This document shows positions 49,984-58,402 of a stretch of 64,000 nucleotides of DNA, one piece after another; within the stretch, counting starts at the first letter, position 1, and each line of letters opens with the position of its first letter. Source of the DNA: Nocardia terrae (GTDB lineage: Bacteria; Actinomycetota; Actinomycetes; Mycobacteriales; Mycobacteriaceae); NCBI RefSeq assembly GCF_009760405.1, contig NZ_WRPP01000002.1, forward strand, positions 310,001-374,000, read 5' to 3'. Made by a program: the position numbers and the translations under genes. The notes under the pieces were generated by a model, which had not been told where the DNA came from, ran no database searches, and worked only from the letters and a program-made list of their open reading frames with translations.

Positions 49984-51185
49984 TGCCCGGCATTGCCCGG
50001 GATGTGCGGGCGAGCGTTGACGCGCTTCAGGTAGGCGTGGATGTTGTCGACGGTCTCGGGCAGCGAGTCGCCGCCGAACTTCTCCAGCACGGCCTGTGCC
50101 ACGACCAGGGCCACCATGGCCTCGGCGACCACACCGGCGGCGGGGACCGCGCACACGTCCGAGCGCTGGTGGATGGCCACGGCCTCGTCACCGGAGGACA
50201 TGTCGACCGTCGCCAGTGCCCGCGGCACCGTCGAAATCGGCTTCATGGCCGCCCGCACGCGCAACGCCTCGCCATTGGTCATGCCGCCCTCGAGCCCGCC
50301 GGCGCGGTTGGTCGAGCGCAGCACGCCGTCGGGGCCCGGCCGCATCTCGTCGTGGGCCTGGCTGCCGCGGCGGCGCGCGGTCTCGAAACCATCGCCGACC
50401 TCGACGCCCTTGATGGCCTGAATGCCCATGAGCGCGGCCGCCAGTCGCGAATCCAGGCGCGCCTCACCGGAAGTGAACGAGCCCAGCCCGACCGGCAGGC
50501 CCTCGATCACGACCTCGACCACACCGCCGAGGGTGTCGCCGTCCTTCTTGGCGGCCTCGATCTCGGCGATCATGGCGGCCTCGGCGTCCTTGTCGAACGC
50601 GCGCACCGGCGACTCGTCGATGGCGGCCAGATCCCCGGCGCTCGGCACGACTCCGGTGGTGTTGGCGGCGGTGCCGATGGAGACCACGTGCGAGATCACC
50701 TCGACACCGAGGGCCTGACGCAGGAAGTTCTTGGCGACCGTGCCCGCCGCGACGCGCGCCGCGGTCTCGCGGGCGCTGGCGCGCTCGAGCACATTGCGGG
50801 CGTCGTCGAAGCCGTACTTGAGCATGCCCGAGTAGTCGGCGTGCCCGGGCCGCGGGCGGGTCAGCGGCGCGTTGCGCGCCATATCCGCCAGCTCGGCCTC
50901 GTCCACCGGATCGGCGGACATGACCTGGGTCCACTTGGGCCACTCCGAGTTCGCCACCTCGATGGCGACCGGGCCGCCCATGGTGCGGCCGTGGCGCACG
51001 CCGCCGACCATGGTCACCACATCGGCCTCGAACTTCATCCGCGCGCCGCGCCCGTACCCGAGCCGCCGTCGGGCCAGCTCCGAGCCGACCTCGGCGGAGG
51101 TCACCTCGACACCGGCCACCATCCCCTCGAGGATGGTGACGAGAGCAGGACCATGGGATTCTCCGGCAGTTATCCAGCGCAACAC
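49980..51185 (-). CDS. aroC: Chorismate synthase
   Basis: This 401-residue enzyme matches the family from [14 protein letters not shown] near 2-15, through [15 protein letters not shown] near 40-54, [28 protein letters not shown] near 134-151 and the C-terminal [17 protein letters not shown] near 343-359. It converts EPSP to chorismate with reduced FMN. The GTG start is at 51185 with GGAAAG upstream. It overlaps aroK by four bases, and the pilD-like gene lies 61 bases upstream. Confidence 0.95.
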
Positions 51186-51246
51186 GAGTTACATCTTTCC
51201 ATGAGAGAAGGGGTGCTCGAACACACGGCCCACGCGCCGCCCGATG

Positions 51247-51753
51247 TCAGCGCCGCGCCAGCAACGCCACCACACTCGCCGCGCACATCGCGGGCCCGTG
51301 TGCGAGGGTCCCGATCCGGCTTTCCGCCCGCGTGTCTCGAATCCGCGGCGACCGCCTCAGAGAGTACCGATATCGCCCCAGGTCGTCCGGCTGTGAGCGC
51401 CGTGCGAGGTAGGTGCCGACCGCCGCGGCGGCGGTGAGCATCGGTGCGGCGAGAGCGGCCCAAGCCCAGGTCCGTGGCCCGGCGACGGCTGTCACCGCCC
51501 CTAGACCGAGCGCGAGTTTCACATCGCCCGCACCGAGACCGTGCGGGGCGCACAGGTGGACGGTGAGATAGGGCAGCGCCAGCAGCACTGCGCCGAGCAG
51601 CGCGAGTGTGGGCTTGCCGACGGCGAATCCGTAACCGAGGGCGGCGAGCGCACCGGGCACGGTCAAGGCGTTGGGCAGGCGTCGTGCGCGCAGATCGCAG
51701 GTGCTCAGGGCGAGACACCATGCGGTGAACAGGAGTACGGCCATCGGGTCCAT
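51247..51753 (-). CDS. A24-type prepilin peptidase-like membrane protein
   Basis: This 168-residue protein has about five hydrophobic segments. The two aspartates expected of aspartyl prepilin peptidases are visible: STCDLRARRLPN near 17-28 and GLGAGDVKLALGLG near 72-85 (GxGD). It lacks the N-terminal methyltransferase-type domain, like Rv2551c and other short A24 enzymes. It would cut leader peptides from pilin-like proteins; no classical pilin gene is in the window, so the substrate is unknown. It is the first gene of the block that continues with aroC-aroK-aroB. Confidence 0.85.
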   Translation of the reverse strand: MDPMAVLLFTAWCLALSTCDLRARRLPNALTVPGALAALGYGFAVGKPTLALLGAVLLALPYLTVHLCAPHGLGAGDVKLALGLGAVTAVAGPRTWAWAALAAPMLTAAAAVGTYLARRSQPDDLGRYRYSLRRSPRIRDTRAESRIGTLAHGPAMCAASVVALLARR

Positions 51754-51903
51754 GCCTCGAGGTTCCCGCGCTCGCGGGCGTCCCGGGGCGGCCGATCACG
51801 AAATGTGGACAACTACTTCGGTTGTGAACACCGTGGTTTCCGTAACCGGCCCTTTCACGTGTTGAGTGTCGGTGTTGCGGCGTGTCGGCGGTAACTTTGA
51901 CCC

Positions 51904-53028
51904 ATGTCTGCTGATCAGGATCCGGCCGAGCGACCGAACTACGCGCTGCGCAGGGCCAACCTGCGCAACCTGCTCGTAGAGAACCGCATTGATGCCCTGC
52001 TGGTCACGGACCTGATCAATATCCGGTACCTGACCGGCTTCACCGGTTCCAATGCCGCGCTGCTGGTGTACGCCTGGGATTCCAGCGAGGACCGCACCAT
52101 CATCTGCACCGACGGCCGCTACATCACGCAGGTCGGGGTGCAGGTGCCGGATCTGCGAGCCGAGATCAACCGGGCCAGCGCCCGGCGCGTGGTGGAGATC
52201 GCGGGGGAATGGCAGACCGGCCGCGTCGGCTTCGAGAGCCACATCATGACCGTCGAACAGCATCGCGCCCTGTCGGCGCTGGCCACCGGCCTCGACCTGG
52301 TCGCGGTCTCGGGCCTGGTCGAACAGTTGCGCATGGTCAAGGACGCCTACGAGGTCGGCCGCCTGGCCGCGGCCTGCGATGCCGCCGACGCGGCGCTGGC
52401 CACCCTGCTCGAACGCGGCGGCATCCGCCCGGGCCGCACCGAGCGGCAGGTGGCCCGCGACCTGGAGTGGCTGATGTTCGAGAACGGCGCGGAGGCGGTC
52501 GCCTTCGAGACCATCGTGGCCGCGGGCGCGAATTCGGCTGTCCCGCATCACCGTCCGACCGAGGCGGTGCTGGCCACCGGCGATTTCGTGAAGCTCGACT
52601 TCGGCGCGGTGGTCGGCGGCTACCACTCGGACATGACCCGCACCTTCGTGCTCGGGCAGCCCTCGGACTGGCAGCGCGAGGTATACGACCTGGTCCACGC
52701 CGCACAGCAGGCGGGCCGCGAGGCACTGAAACCGGGCGTCTCCACCCGGGCGGTGGACGCGGCGTCGCGCTCGGTGATCGAGGCGGCCGGTCACGGCGAG
52801 CTGTTCGTCCACGGCCTCGGACACGGCGTCGGCCTGCAGATCCACGAAGCGCCCGGAATCGCCAAAACGGGCACGGGTACACTTCTCGATGGCGTGGCGG
52901 TGACCGTCGAGCCAGGTGTGTACTTCCCCGGCCGCGGTGGCGTCCGGATCGAGGACACGCTTGTGGTTCGCAAGGGGGGCCCGGAACTGCTCACCCGCAC
53001 CAGCAAAGACCTGACCGTCGTCGACTGA
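51904..53028 (+). CDS. pepQ: M24-family Xaa-Pro peptidase
   Basis: This 374-residue protein has an N-terminal creatinase-like domain (LRNLLVENRIDALLV, YLTGFTGSNAAL near 42-53) and the pita-bread catalytic domain. Metal ligands can be seen in KLDFGAVVGGYHSDMTRTF near 228-246 (two Asp), HGLGHGVGLQIHEAPG near 303-318 (His), VTVEPGVYF near 334-342 (Glu) and GVRIED near 346-351 (Glu). It releases amino acids N-terminal to proline in the cytoplasm. It precedes efp, as in Mycobacterium (Rv2535c-Rv2534c), 39 bases apart. Confidence 0.94.
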   Translation: MSADQDPAERPNYALRRANLRNLLVENRIDALLVTDLINIRYLTGFTGSNAALLVYAWDSSEDRTIICTDGRYITQVGVQVPDLRAEINRASARRVVEIAGEWQTGRVGFESHIMTVEQHRALSALATGLDLVAVSGLVEQLRMVKDAYEVGRLAAACDAADAALATLLERGGIRPGRTERQVARDLEWLMFENGAEAVAFETIVAAGANSAVPHHRPTEAVLATGDFVKLDFGAVVGGYHSDMTRTFVLGQPSDWQREVYDLVHAAQQAGREALKPGVSTRAVDAASRSVIEAAGHGELFVHGLGHGVGLQIHEAPGIAKTGTGTLLDGVAVTVEPGVYFPGRGGVRIEDTLVVRKGGPELLTRTSKDLTVVD

Positions 53029-53067
53029 CGCGCGGTTGTATAACGACTAGTAGGAGATCCGAGGACA

Positions 53068-53631
53068 GTGGCGGACACCAGTGACTTCAAGAACGGCCTC
53101 GTGCTGAAGATCGACAATCAGCTGCAGCAGATCGTCGAGTTCCAGCATGTCAAGCCGGGCAAGGGTCCCGCCTTCGTGCGCACCAAGCTGAAGAACGTGG
53201 TCTCGGGCAAGGTCGTCGACAAGACCTTCAACGCCGGCGTCAAGGTCGAGACCGCGACCGTCGACCGCCGCGACATGACCTACCTCTACCACGACGGTGA
53301 GGACTTCATCTTCATGGACGGTGAGACCTACGACCAGGTCCACCTGAGCGAGGGCCTGCTGGGCCGCAACGCCGGCTTCCTGCTGGAGAACATGGCCGTC
53401 CAGATCGCCATGCACGAGGGTGAGGCGCTGTTCGTCGAACTCCCCGTCGCCATCGACGTCGTCGTCACCCACACCGAGCCGGGCCTGCAGGGCGACCGCT
53501 CCTCGGCCGGCACCAAGCCCGCCACCGTGGAGACCGGCGCCGAGGTGCAGGTGCCGCTGTTCATCAACCAGGGTGACAAGCTGCGCATCGACACCCGCGA
53601 CGGCAGCTACATCAGCCGCGTCAACAACTGA
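53068..53631 (+). CDS. efp: Elongation factor P
   Basis: This 187-residue protein has three beta-barrel domains: KOW-like at about 1-65 ([21 protein letters not shown] with [17 protein letters not shown] near 27-43), then the two OB domains ending [25 protein letters not shown] helps the ribosome make Pro-Pro bonds. The tip of the first domain (KPGKGPA) holds Lys in the usual position for modification. The start is GTG after GGAGATCCGAGG. nusB follows 11 bases later. Confidence 0.96.
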   Translation: MADTSDFKNGLVLKIDNQLQQIVEFQHVKPGKGPAFVRTKLKNVVSGKVVDKTFNAGVKVETATVDRRDMTYLYHDGEDFIFMDGETYDQVHLSEGLLGRNAGFLLENMAVQIAMHEGEALFVELPVAIDVVVTHTEPGLQGDRSSAGTKPATVETGAEVQVPLFINQGDKLRIDTRDGSYISRVNN

Positions 53632-53642
53632 CGCGACGGATA

Positions 53643-54167
53643 ATGTCTTCCGTGGCCGATCAATCGGACAAGAAGTCGTTCAAGAAGCTCGGCGCACGGC
53701 ACAAGGCGCGCCGGCGTGCGGTGGATCTGCTGTTCGAGGCGGAGGCCCGCGATATCGATCCCGCGGATCTGCTCGCCGAGCGGGTCTCGCTGTCGGTGCG
53801 TGAGACCGACACCGTCGCGCCGGTGAACCCCTACACCCGGGTCCTGGTCGAAGGCGTCGCCGACGATCTGGACCGGGTGGACGGCACCATCGAGTCGTAC
53901 CTCTCTCAGGACTGGACGCTGGGACGGCTGCCCGCCGTGGACCGCGCCATCCTGCGGGTCGCGGTGTGGGAGTTGTTCCACGCCAACGACGTTCCCCCGG
54001 TGGTGGCGGTGGACGAGGCGGTGGAGCTGGCCAAGGAGCTGTCCACCGACGATTCCCCGTCGTTCATCAACGGCGTGCTCGGCCAGGTGGTCCAGGTGGC
54101 CCCGCAGGTCCGTGCCGCAGCGGCCGCGACCCGCGCCACCGTCGTCCCCGCCGACGACGAGAAGTAG
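53643..54167 (+). CDS. nusB: Transcription antitermination factor NusB
   Basis: This 174-residue protein has the NusB helical fold: [20 protein letters not shown] split near 17-36 (the Arg-rich RNA-binding helix), [18 protein letters not shown] near 98-115 and [26 protein letters not shown] split near 123-148. NusB binds boxA RNA with NusE in rRNA antitermination. ATG at 53643 is used; a GTG three codons on is possible. It follows efp as in Mycobacterium (Rv2534c-Rv2533c). Confidence 0.95.
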   Translation: MSSVADQSDKKSFKKLGARHKARRRAVDLLFEAEARDIDPADLLAERVSLSVRETDTVAPVNPYTRVLVEGVADDLDRVDGTIESYLSQDWTLGRLPAVDRAILRVAVWELFHANDVPPVVAVDEAVELAKELSTDDSPSFINGVLGQVVQVAPQVRAAAAATRATVVPADDEK

Positions 54168-54200
54168 TTCGCGAGAAGTAGTTCAAAGGAGAGGCGCAGG

Positions 54201-54458
54201 GTGCGCAAATATCTGGTGATGGCCATGCGCACCCCGCGCTTCGACGACTCCGTCGTCATTCCGCACAAGGACTGGCTGGCGCAGGTCCGTGCGAACGGAC
54301 AGCTGGTGGAGACCGGCAAATTCACCGACGGCAGCGGCGGCGCGTACGTGATCACCGCCGAGAACCTCGCCGCCGCACAGGATCTGGTCCACACCGATCC
54401 GATTCACACCACGGGCGCGTCGGAACTGACCGTCTACGAGTGGGAAATCACCGGCTGA
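54201..54458 (+). CDS. YciI-like protein
   Basis: This 85-residue alpha/beta protein begins MRKYLVMAMRTPRFDDS and has the YCII dimeric barrel pattern, with PHKDWLAQVRANGQLVETG near 21-39 and a C-terminal strand TVYEWEI. YciI-related proteins are small, often of unknown activity, with a possible His/Asp site. AAAGGAGAGG gives a strong ribosome site for the GTG start. It lies 33 bases after nusB and converges on the MDR oxidoreductase gene. Confidence 0.85.
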   Translation: MRKYLVMAMRTPRFDDSVVIPHKDWLAQVRANGQLVETGKFTDGSGGAYVITAENLAAAQDLVHTDPIHTTGASELTVYEWEITG

Positions 54459-54473
54459 TCAACCGGTTTCGGT

Positions 54474-55448
54474 TCAGGCCGGGCCGGGCTGCAGCACGAT
54501 CGCGCCCTTGGCGGCCCGATCGTCGAGCAATCGGTGTGCGTAGGCGGCCTTTTCGAGGGGCAGTACCCGGTCGATCAAAGGCGTGATCGAGCCCGACGCG
54601 GCCCGCTCCAGCGCCGCACCGCGCGCTTGCGCGACTCCGCCCAGCCAGGCGGGACCCGAGCAGCCGATGAACGTCAGACCCCGCATGATCAGATCCATCG
54701 GACCGATCTGCGCGGGCCCGGTCAGGAAGCCGTAGCCGAGCATCCGGCCGCGCAGCGGCGTCATGAGATCCAGCAGTGCGAGCGCGGATTCACCGCCGAT
54801 CGAATCGAACACCACGTCCAGCGTTGCGCCGCCGAGGATTTCGCGCAGCTGATCGGTCCAGCCGGGGGAGTGGTGGTCCAGGACCGTGTCCGCCCCGAAT
54901 TCACGGGCCTGCGCGGCCTTTTCGGGCCCGCCCGCGGTAGCGATGACCCGCGCCGCGCCGTACTCCTTGGCCAATTGCGTGAGATACGCCCCGACACCGG
55001 TCCCGGCGACCTCGATCAGCACGGTCTCGGTGCCGGTGAGCCCCGCGGTCCCGAGCAGCTGGATCGCCACCGAGGCGCTCATGGCCACGGCCGCCGCCTC
55101 GACCGTGCCCAGCGCGTCCGGAATCGGGGTCGCCGCGTCGGCCGGGACACAGATCTGTTCGGCGTAAGTGCCGAAACTATTGCTGCTCACCAACACTCGC
55201 TGCCCGATCAGCGAGCCGTCCACGCCGGCGCCGACTTCCGTGACGACGCCCGCGGCCTGGGTGCCGAACACGATCGGGAACTGCACCGGCAGCGGGAACG
55301 CGCCGGAACGCAGCATGGTCTCGGGGAAGATCGCCGGAATCGCCTCGGCTCGCAGCAGGATCTCACCGGCCTGCGGACGCGGCGCGGGCACCTCGCCCGC
55401 GACCAGGACGTCGGGTCCGCCGGTGGCGGTCAATAGGATTGCTTGCAT
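54474..55448 (-). CDS. MDR-superfamily quinone oxidoreductase-like protein
   Basis: This 324-residue protein has the GroES-like N-terminal domain (about 1-120; GTQAAGVVTEVGAGVDGSLIGQRV near 69-92) and the NAD(P) domain with EVAGTGVGAYLTQLAKEYGAARVIAT split near 144-169 and an HHSPGW segment. The zinc ligands of alcohol dehydrogenases are missing, so it belongs with zeta-crystallin/QOR-like NADPH:quinone reductases. It is divergent from the TetR gene across two palindromic operators and is the evident target of that regulator. Confidence 0.88.
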   Translation of the reverse strand: MQAILLTATGGPDVLVAGEVPAPRPQAGEILLRAEAIPAIFPETMLRSGAFPLPVQFPIVFGTQAAGVVTEVGAGVDGSLIGQRVLVSSNSFGTYAEQICVPADAATPIPDALGTVEAAAVAMSASVAIQLLGTAGLTGTETVLIEVAGTGVGAYLTQLAKEYGAARVIATAGGPEKAAQAREFGADTVLDHHSPGWTDQLREILGGATLDVVFDSIGGESALALLDLMTPLRGRMLGYGFLTGPAQIGPMDLIMRGLTFIGCSGPAWLGGVAQARGAALERAASGSITPLIDRVLPLEKAAYAHRLLDDRAAKGAIVLQPGPA

Positions 55449-55462
55449 TGAAACCTCATAAG

Positions 55463-55511
55463 TTGACTGACGGTCAAGTTGATATCCGCGAAGATATTGA
55501 CCGCCGGTCAA
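55463..55511. promoter_or_regulatory. Two tandem TetR-type operators
   Basis: TTGACTGACGGTCAA at 55463-55477 and TTGACCGCCGGTCAA at 55497-55511 are copies of one palindrome, the second perfect (seven bases each side of C). Their starts are 34 bases apart, about three helical turns. They fill the gap between the MDR gene start (55448) and the TetR gene start (55533), so one bound pair could silence both. Confidence 0.82.
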
Positions 55512-55532
55512 GTTGTCAACGAAAGCGGTGAT

Positions 55533-56150
55533 ATGAACGCGCCCAAGGTCCGTGCCGACGCGGCCCGCAATCGCCAGGCAATCCTCGAGGCGGCCCGCAG
55601 GCTGTTCGCCGAGGAGGGGGCCGAGGCGGCCACCATGGACCGCATCGCCGCGGCGGCCGGAGTCGCCAAGGGCACGCTGTTCCACCGCTTCGGCAATCGG
55701 GCCGGCCTGCTCTACGAACTCGTCTCCGAAGGCGCGATCGCCCTGATGGAGGCGGTGAAGTCCGGCCCGCCCCCGCTCGGGCCCGGCGCTCCCGCCGCCG
55801 ACCGCCTGCTCGCCTATTTCGACGCGATGGCCCGCCTGATCGCCGACGACATCGAACTCAACGTCGCCTACATGGCCCTGCCCCCGCACCCCCGCCGCGA
55901 CGAATTCCACGCCTTCTGGGCCGCCCACATCGGCGCCCTGCTGCGCGAGGTCCGCCCCGACCTCGACGCGGATGTGGTCGGCGGCCTGCTACTGGCCCCC
56001 CTCGGCGGTGAACTGGTCCCCGCCATGGTCCGCGCCGGGCAGAAGGACCGCCTCCTCGAAGCCGTCCACCAACTCGTCGAGTCGGTCATCGGCTATCGGC
56101 CCGCGACGACCCACCCAGTGAGTGGCGACGGGTCCGCCGCGGCAGAATAG
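55533..56150 (+). CDS. TetR-family regulator of the divergent MDR gene
   Basis: This 205-residue protein has the N-terminal TetR HTH at about 6-55 (RADAARNRQAILEAARRLFAEEG split, then VAKGTLFHRFGNRAGLLYELV), and a helical ligand domain. ATG at 55533 follows GAAAGCGG; a frame from 55479 would run through the second operator. By position it represses itself and the quinone oxidoreductase through the twin palindromes upstream. The inducer is unknown, perhaps a quinone or an electrophile, given the target gene. Confidence 0.9.
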   Translation: MNAPKVRADAARNRQAILEAARRLFAEEGAEAATMDRIAAAAGVAKGTLFHRFGNRAGLLYELVSEGAIALMEAVKSGPPPLGPGAPAADRLLAYFDAMARLIADDIELNVAYMALPPHPRRDEFHAFWAAHIGALLREVRPDLDADVVGGLLLAPLGGELVPAMVRAGQKDRLLEAVHQLVESVIGYRPATTHPVSGDGSAAAE

Positions 56151-56249
56151 CCCGTCGAGAGCGCGCTCCCGCACGGATGAGTTTCGCCGTTCGCGCAACC
56201 GAAGCCGACCCTGCCCGCCGGCATCGGATGGTGGCGGGGCGGCCGGTAG

Positions 56250-56648
56250 TCAGAGGTTCTCGTCGTAGCCGGCCCGGGCGGCGAGCACGTCTTCGATATG
56301 GGTTTCCGCCCAGGATTTGATGGCCTGCATGACCGGCAGCAGGCTGCGGCCGAGTTCGGTGAGTTCGTAGTCGACTCGTACCGGCACCGAGGCGGTGACC
56401 GTGCGGCTGACCAGTCCGTCGCGTTCCATGCTGCGCAGGGTTTGGGTGAGCATCTTCTGGCTCACGCCGGTGACCTTGCGCGACAGGTCCGAGTAGCGGC
56501 GGGGGCCGTCGGCGAGGGCGTTGAGCAGCAGACTCACCCACTTGTCGCTGATGCGGTCGAGCAGATGGCGGGTGGGGCATTCCTGGATGTAGGCGTCGTA
56601 TTCGCGGCGCGCGTCGGCTCGCTGCTGGGCCGCTGTCCTGGTCGCCAT
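56250..56648 (-). CDS. HxlR-family redox-type regulator (QorR-like)
   Basis: This 132-residue winged-helix protein has the DUF24/HxlR pattern: CPTRHLLDRISDKWVSLLL split near 24-42, RRYSDLSRKVTGVSQKMLTQTLR split near 50-72 and MERDGLVSRTV near 74-84. The single N-terminal cysteine just before the first DNA-domain helix is the position used for thiol sensing in YodB/HypR/QorR proteins. It is divergent from a quinone oxidoreductase gene, exactly as QorR and qor2 in Corynebacterium glutamicum. The ATG at 56648 avoids a 20-codon extension that would cover the operator. Confidence 0.9.
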   Translation of the reverse strand: MATRTAAQQRADARREYDAYIQECPTRHLLDRISDKWVSLLLNALADGPRRYSDLSRKVTGVSQKMLTQTLRSMERDGLVSRTVTASVPVRVDYELTELGRSLLPVMQAIKSWAETHIEDVLAARAGYDENL

Positions 56649-56666
56649 GGCTCTCCCTCGCGTGCG

Positions 56667-56688
56667 GTACGCACTCGAAGGTGCGTAC
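56667..56688. promoter_or_regulatory. HxlR-type operator
   Basis: GTACGCAC-N6-GTGCGTAC is a perfect 8-bp inverted repeat located 19 bases upstream of the HxlR gene start and 72 bases ahead of the quinone oxidoreductase ATG. Its shape and place make it the likely binding site of the HxlR protein. Confidence 0.78.
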
Positions 56689-56759
56689 TTCCCCGGGGAG
56701 AGTAACACTCCGTAGGTTTGCTGTGACAGCGGGAAGTGCTACAGCAGAGGAGATTTCAC

Positions 56760-57695
56760 ATGCGCGCCGTGGTTGTTCGGTCCTTCGGCGGTCCCGAGGT
56801 GCTGGAGGTGGCCGAGGTGCCCGTGCCGTCGGCGGGTCCGGGTCAGGTGCGGATCCGGGTCGCCGCGGCCGGGGTGAATCCGGTGGATCTGCACACCCGC
56901 TCGGGCGGGTTGGCGGCGGCGGGCCTCATGGTGGCCCGCGACGTGATCGGCCTCGGCTGGGACGTCGCCGGAACGATCGACGAGATAGGTTCCGGTGTCA
57001 CGGAATTCGCGATCGGCGACGAGGTGTTCGGCCTGTCCGACCGCTTGGACGTGCCACTGGGTACGCACGCGGAGTACGTGGTCCTGGACGCGACGGCCGT
57101 AGCCCGCTCGCCGCGTGGGGTTTCCGCCGTCGAGGCGGCGTCCGTGCCGCTGAACGCGCTGACGGCCGCGCAGGCGATGGACGCGCTCGACCTGGCCCCG
57201 GGGCAGACGGTTCTGATCACGGGCGCGGCCGGAGCGGTGGGTGGTTTCGCGGTGGAACTGGCCGTGGCACAGGGACTTCGAGTGGTGGCGACGGCCGCGG
57301 CCGCCGACGAGCCCCTGGTCCGCAAGCTGGGTGCGGAGTTCTTCGTTCCGCGCGGCGCACGGCTGGGTGAGGCTGTCCGTGCCCTGGTGCCCGGCGGAGT
57401 GGACGGCGCGGTGGATGCCGCGTCCCTCGGAGCCGAGGCACTCGACGCGGTCCGTTCCGCGGGCGCGTTCGCCGCCGTCGTGGGCGGTGCCGAACCGGCG
57501 GGCCTGCGCGGAATCCGCGTCGCCAACACCTGGATTCGCGCCGACGGGCCCCGTCTGTCCGAACTCGCCGCCCTGATCGAGCAGGGCCGCCTGACCCCGC
57601 GTGTCGCCGAAACCCTCCCGTTGGCCGATGTCGCCGAAGCCCACGCCCGCCTGTCCGCCGGCGGCCTCCGCGGCCGGCTGATACTCCTCCCCTGA
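56760..57695 (+). CDS. NADPH:quinone reductase-like MDR protein (Qor2-like)
   Basis: This 311-residue protein has the QOR-type GroES-like domain (MRAVVVRSFGGPEVLEVAEVP split over 1-21, GWDVAGTIDEIGSGVTEFAIGDEVFG split near 62-87) and a nucleotide site VLITGAAGAVGGFAVELAVAQG split near 150-171. No zinc ligands are seen. It probably reduces quinones or enones with NADPH. GAGGAG precedes the ATG. It is controlled by the divergent HxlR-type regulator and ends beside the second 57-nt repeat. Confidence 0.9.
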   Translation: MRAVVVRSFGGPEVLEVAEVPVPSAGPGQVRIRVAAAGVNPVDLHTRSGGLAAAGLMVARDVIGLGWDVAGTIDEIGSGVTEFAIGDEVFGLSDRLDVPLGTHAEYVVLDATAVARSPRGVSAVEAASVPLNALTAAQAMDALDLAPGQTVLITGAAGAVGGFAVELAVAQGLRVVATAAAADEPLVRKLGAEFFVPRGARLGEAVRALVPGGVDGAVDAASLGAEALDAVRSAGAFAAVVGGAEPAGLRGIRVANTWIRADGPRLSELAALIEQGRLTPRVAETLPLADVAEAHARLSAGGLRGRLILLP

Positions 57696-57707
57696 TTCAC
57701 CTCCGCC

Positions 57708-57764
57708 GAGTGGCACATCCCGGAGGTGAATTCGGGCAAATGCCCTCCAGCATGTGCCACTCGG
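57708..57764. repeat. 57-nt inverted-repeat element, copy 2
   Basis: The arms CGAGTGGCACA and TGTGCCACTCG are identical to copy 1 at 29713, and the central distance is again 35 bases. Here the arms extend to 15 bp (CGCCGAGTGGCACAT). The centre holds its own hairpin GGGC-AAAT-GCCC. It fills the gap between two convergent genes and may act as a terminator as well. Confidence 0.65.
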
Positions 57765-57768
57765 CGAG

Positions 57769-58392
57769 TCAGGTGAAGGACCAGACGGCGGCGGGACGGC
57801 CGGTGGCCTTGACTCGGACGCGTTCGCCGGTGCGGTCGAGGCCGGGGATGGCGGCGAGGGTGCGGTTGAGATTGCCGGGGTCGGGCTTGGCGCCGTGGAG
57901 GGCGGTGGTCAGGCCGACCGCGCGGGTGGCGGTGAACTGGTCGCCGGTGAGGGCGCGGGTGAATGTGAGGTCTTTCCAGAGCATTTCGGCCAGGCGGGTG
58001 CGGGCGGCCGACACGATCTGGTTGTGGTCGAAGGCCAGGGGCGGGACGGTGTCGAAGGGGACCCAGGTGGCGGTGTCGCTGTCGTGGGGGCCGACGACGG
58101 CCCACATGGCGATGGACAGGGTCGGGCCGCGGGGGTCGCGGTTGGGCTCGTCGAAGGTGGCGACCTGGCCGACGGCGAGGATGGCGTCTTCGGGGACGCC
58201 GAGTTTGGTGTGGACGGCGCGGTGGGCGGCCTCGGCCAGGCGTTCGCCGAGGCCGAGCAGCACGCCAGGGAGGGCGAGCTCGCCCGCGAACGGGTCCCAC
58301 CGCCGCGCGGCGATGCCGAGGGTGGCGGTGGGGTCGTCGGGCCCGTAGCGCAGGGCGATCACATCGATGGATACCGCGGATTGTTGCTCCAC
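57769..58392 (-). CDS. NrtR-like protein: degenerate Nudix domain plus C-terminal winged helix
   Basis: This 207-residue protein has an N-terminal Nudix fold (about 1-140), but the box that should read Gx5Ex7REUxEExGU is LLGLGERLAEAAHRAVHTKLG, in which the catalytic REUxEE glutamates are lost. The remaining 65 residues (NQIVSAARTRLAEMLW and VRVKATGRPAAVWSF at the end) look like a winged helix. That combination is the NrtR family, which binds ADP-ribose or related nucleotides and represses NAD genes. Here it closes a four-gene operon and may regulate it through the palindrome at 61692. The GTG start lies 11 bases after the PurA-like stop. Confidence 0.75.
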   Translation of the reverse strand: MEQQSAVSIDVIALRYGPDDPTATLGIAARRWDPFAGELALPGVLLGLGERLAEAAHRAVHTKLGVPEDAILAVGQVATFDEPNRDPRGPTLSIAMWAVVGPHDSDTATWVPFDTVPPLAFDHNQIVSAARTRLAEMLWKDLTFTRALTGDQFTATRAVGLTTALHGAKPDPGNLNRTLAAIPGLDRTGERVRVKATGRPAAVWSFT

Positions 58393-58402
58393 AAGTGGAC
58401 AA

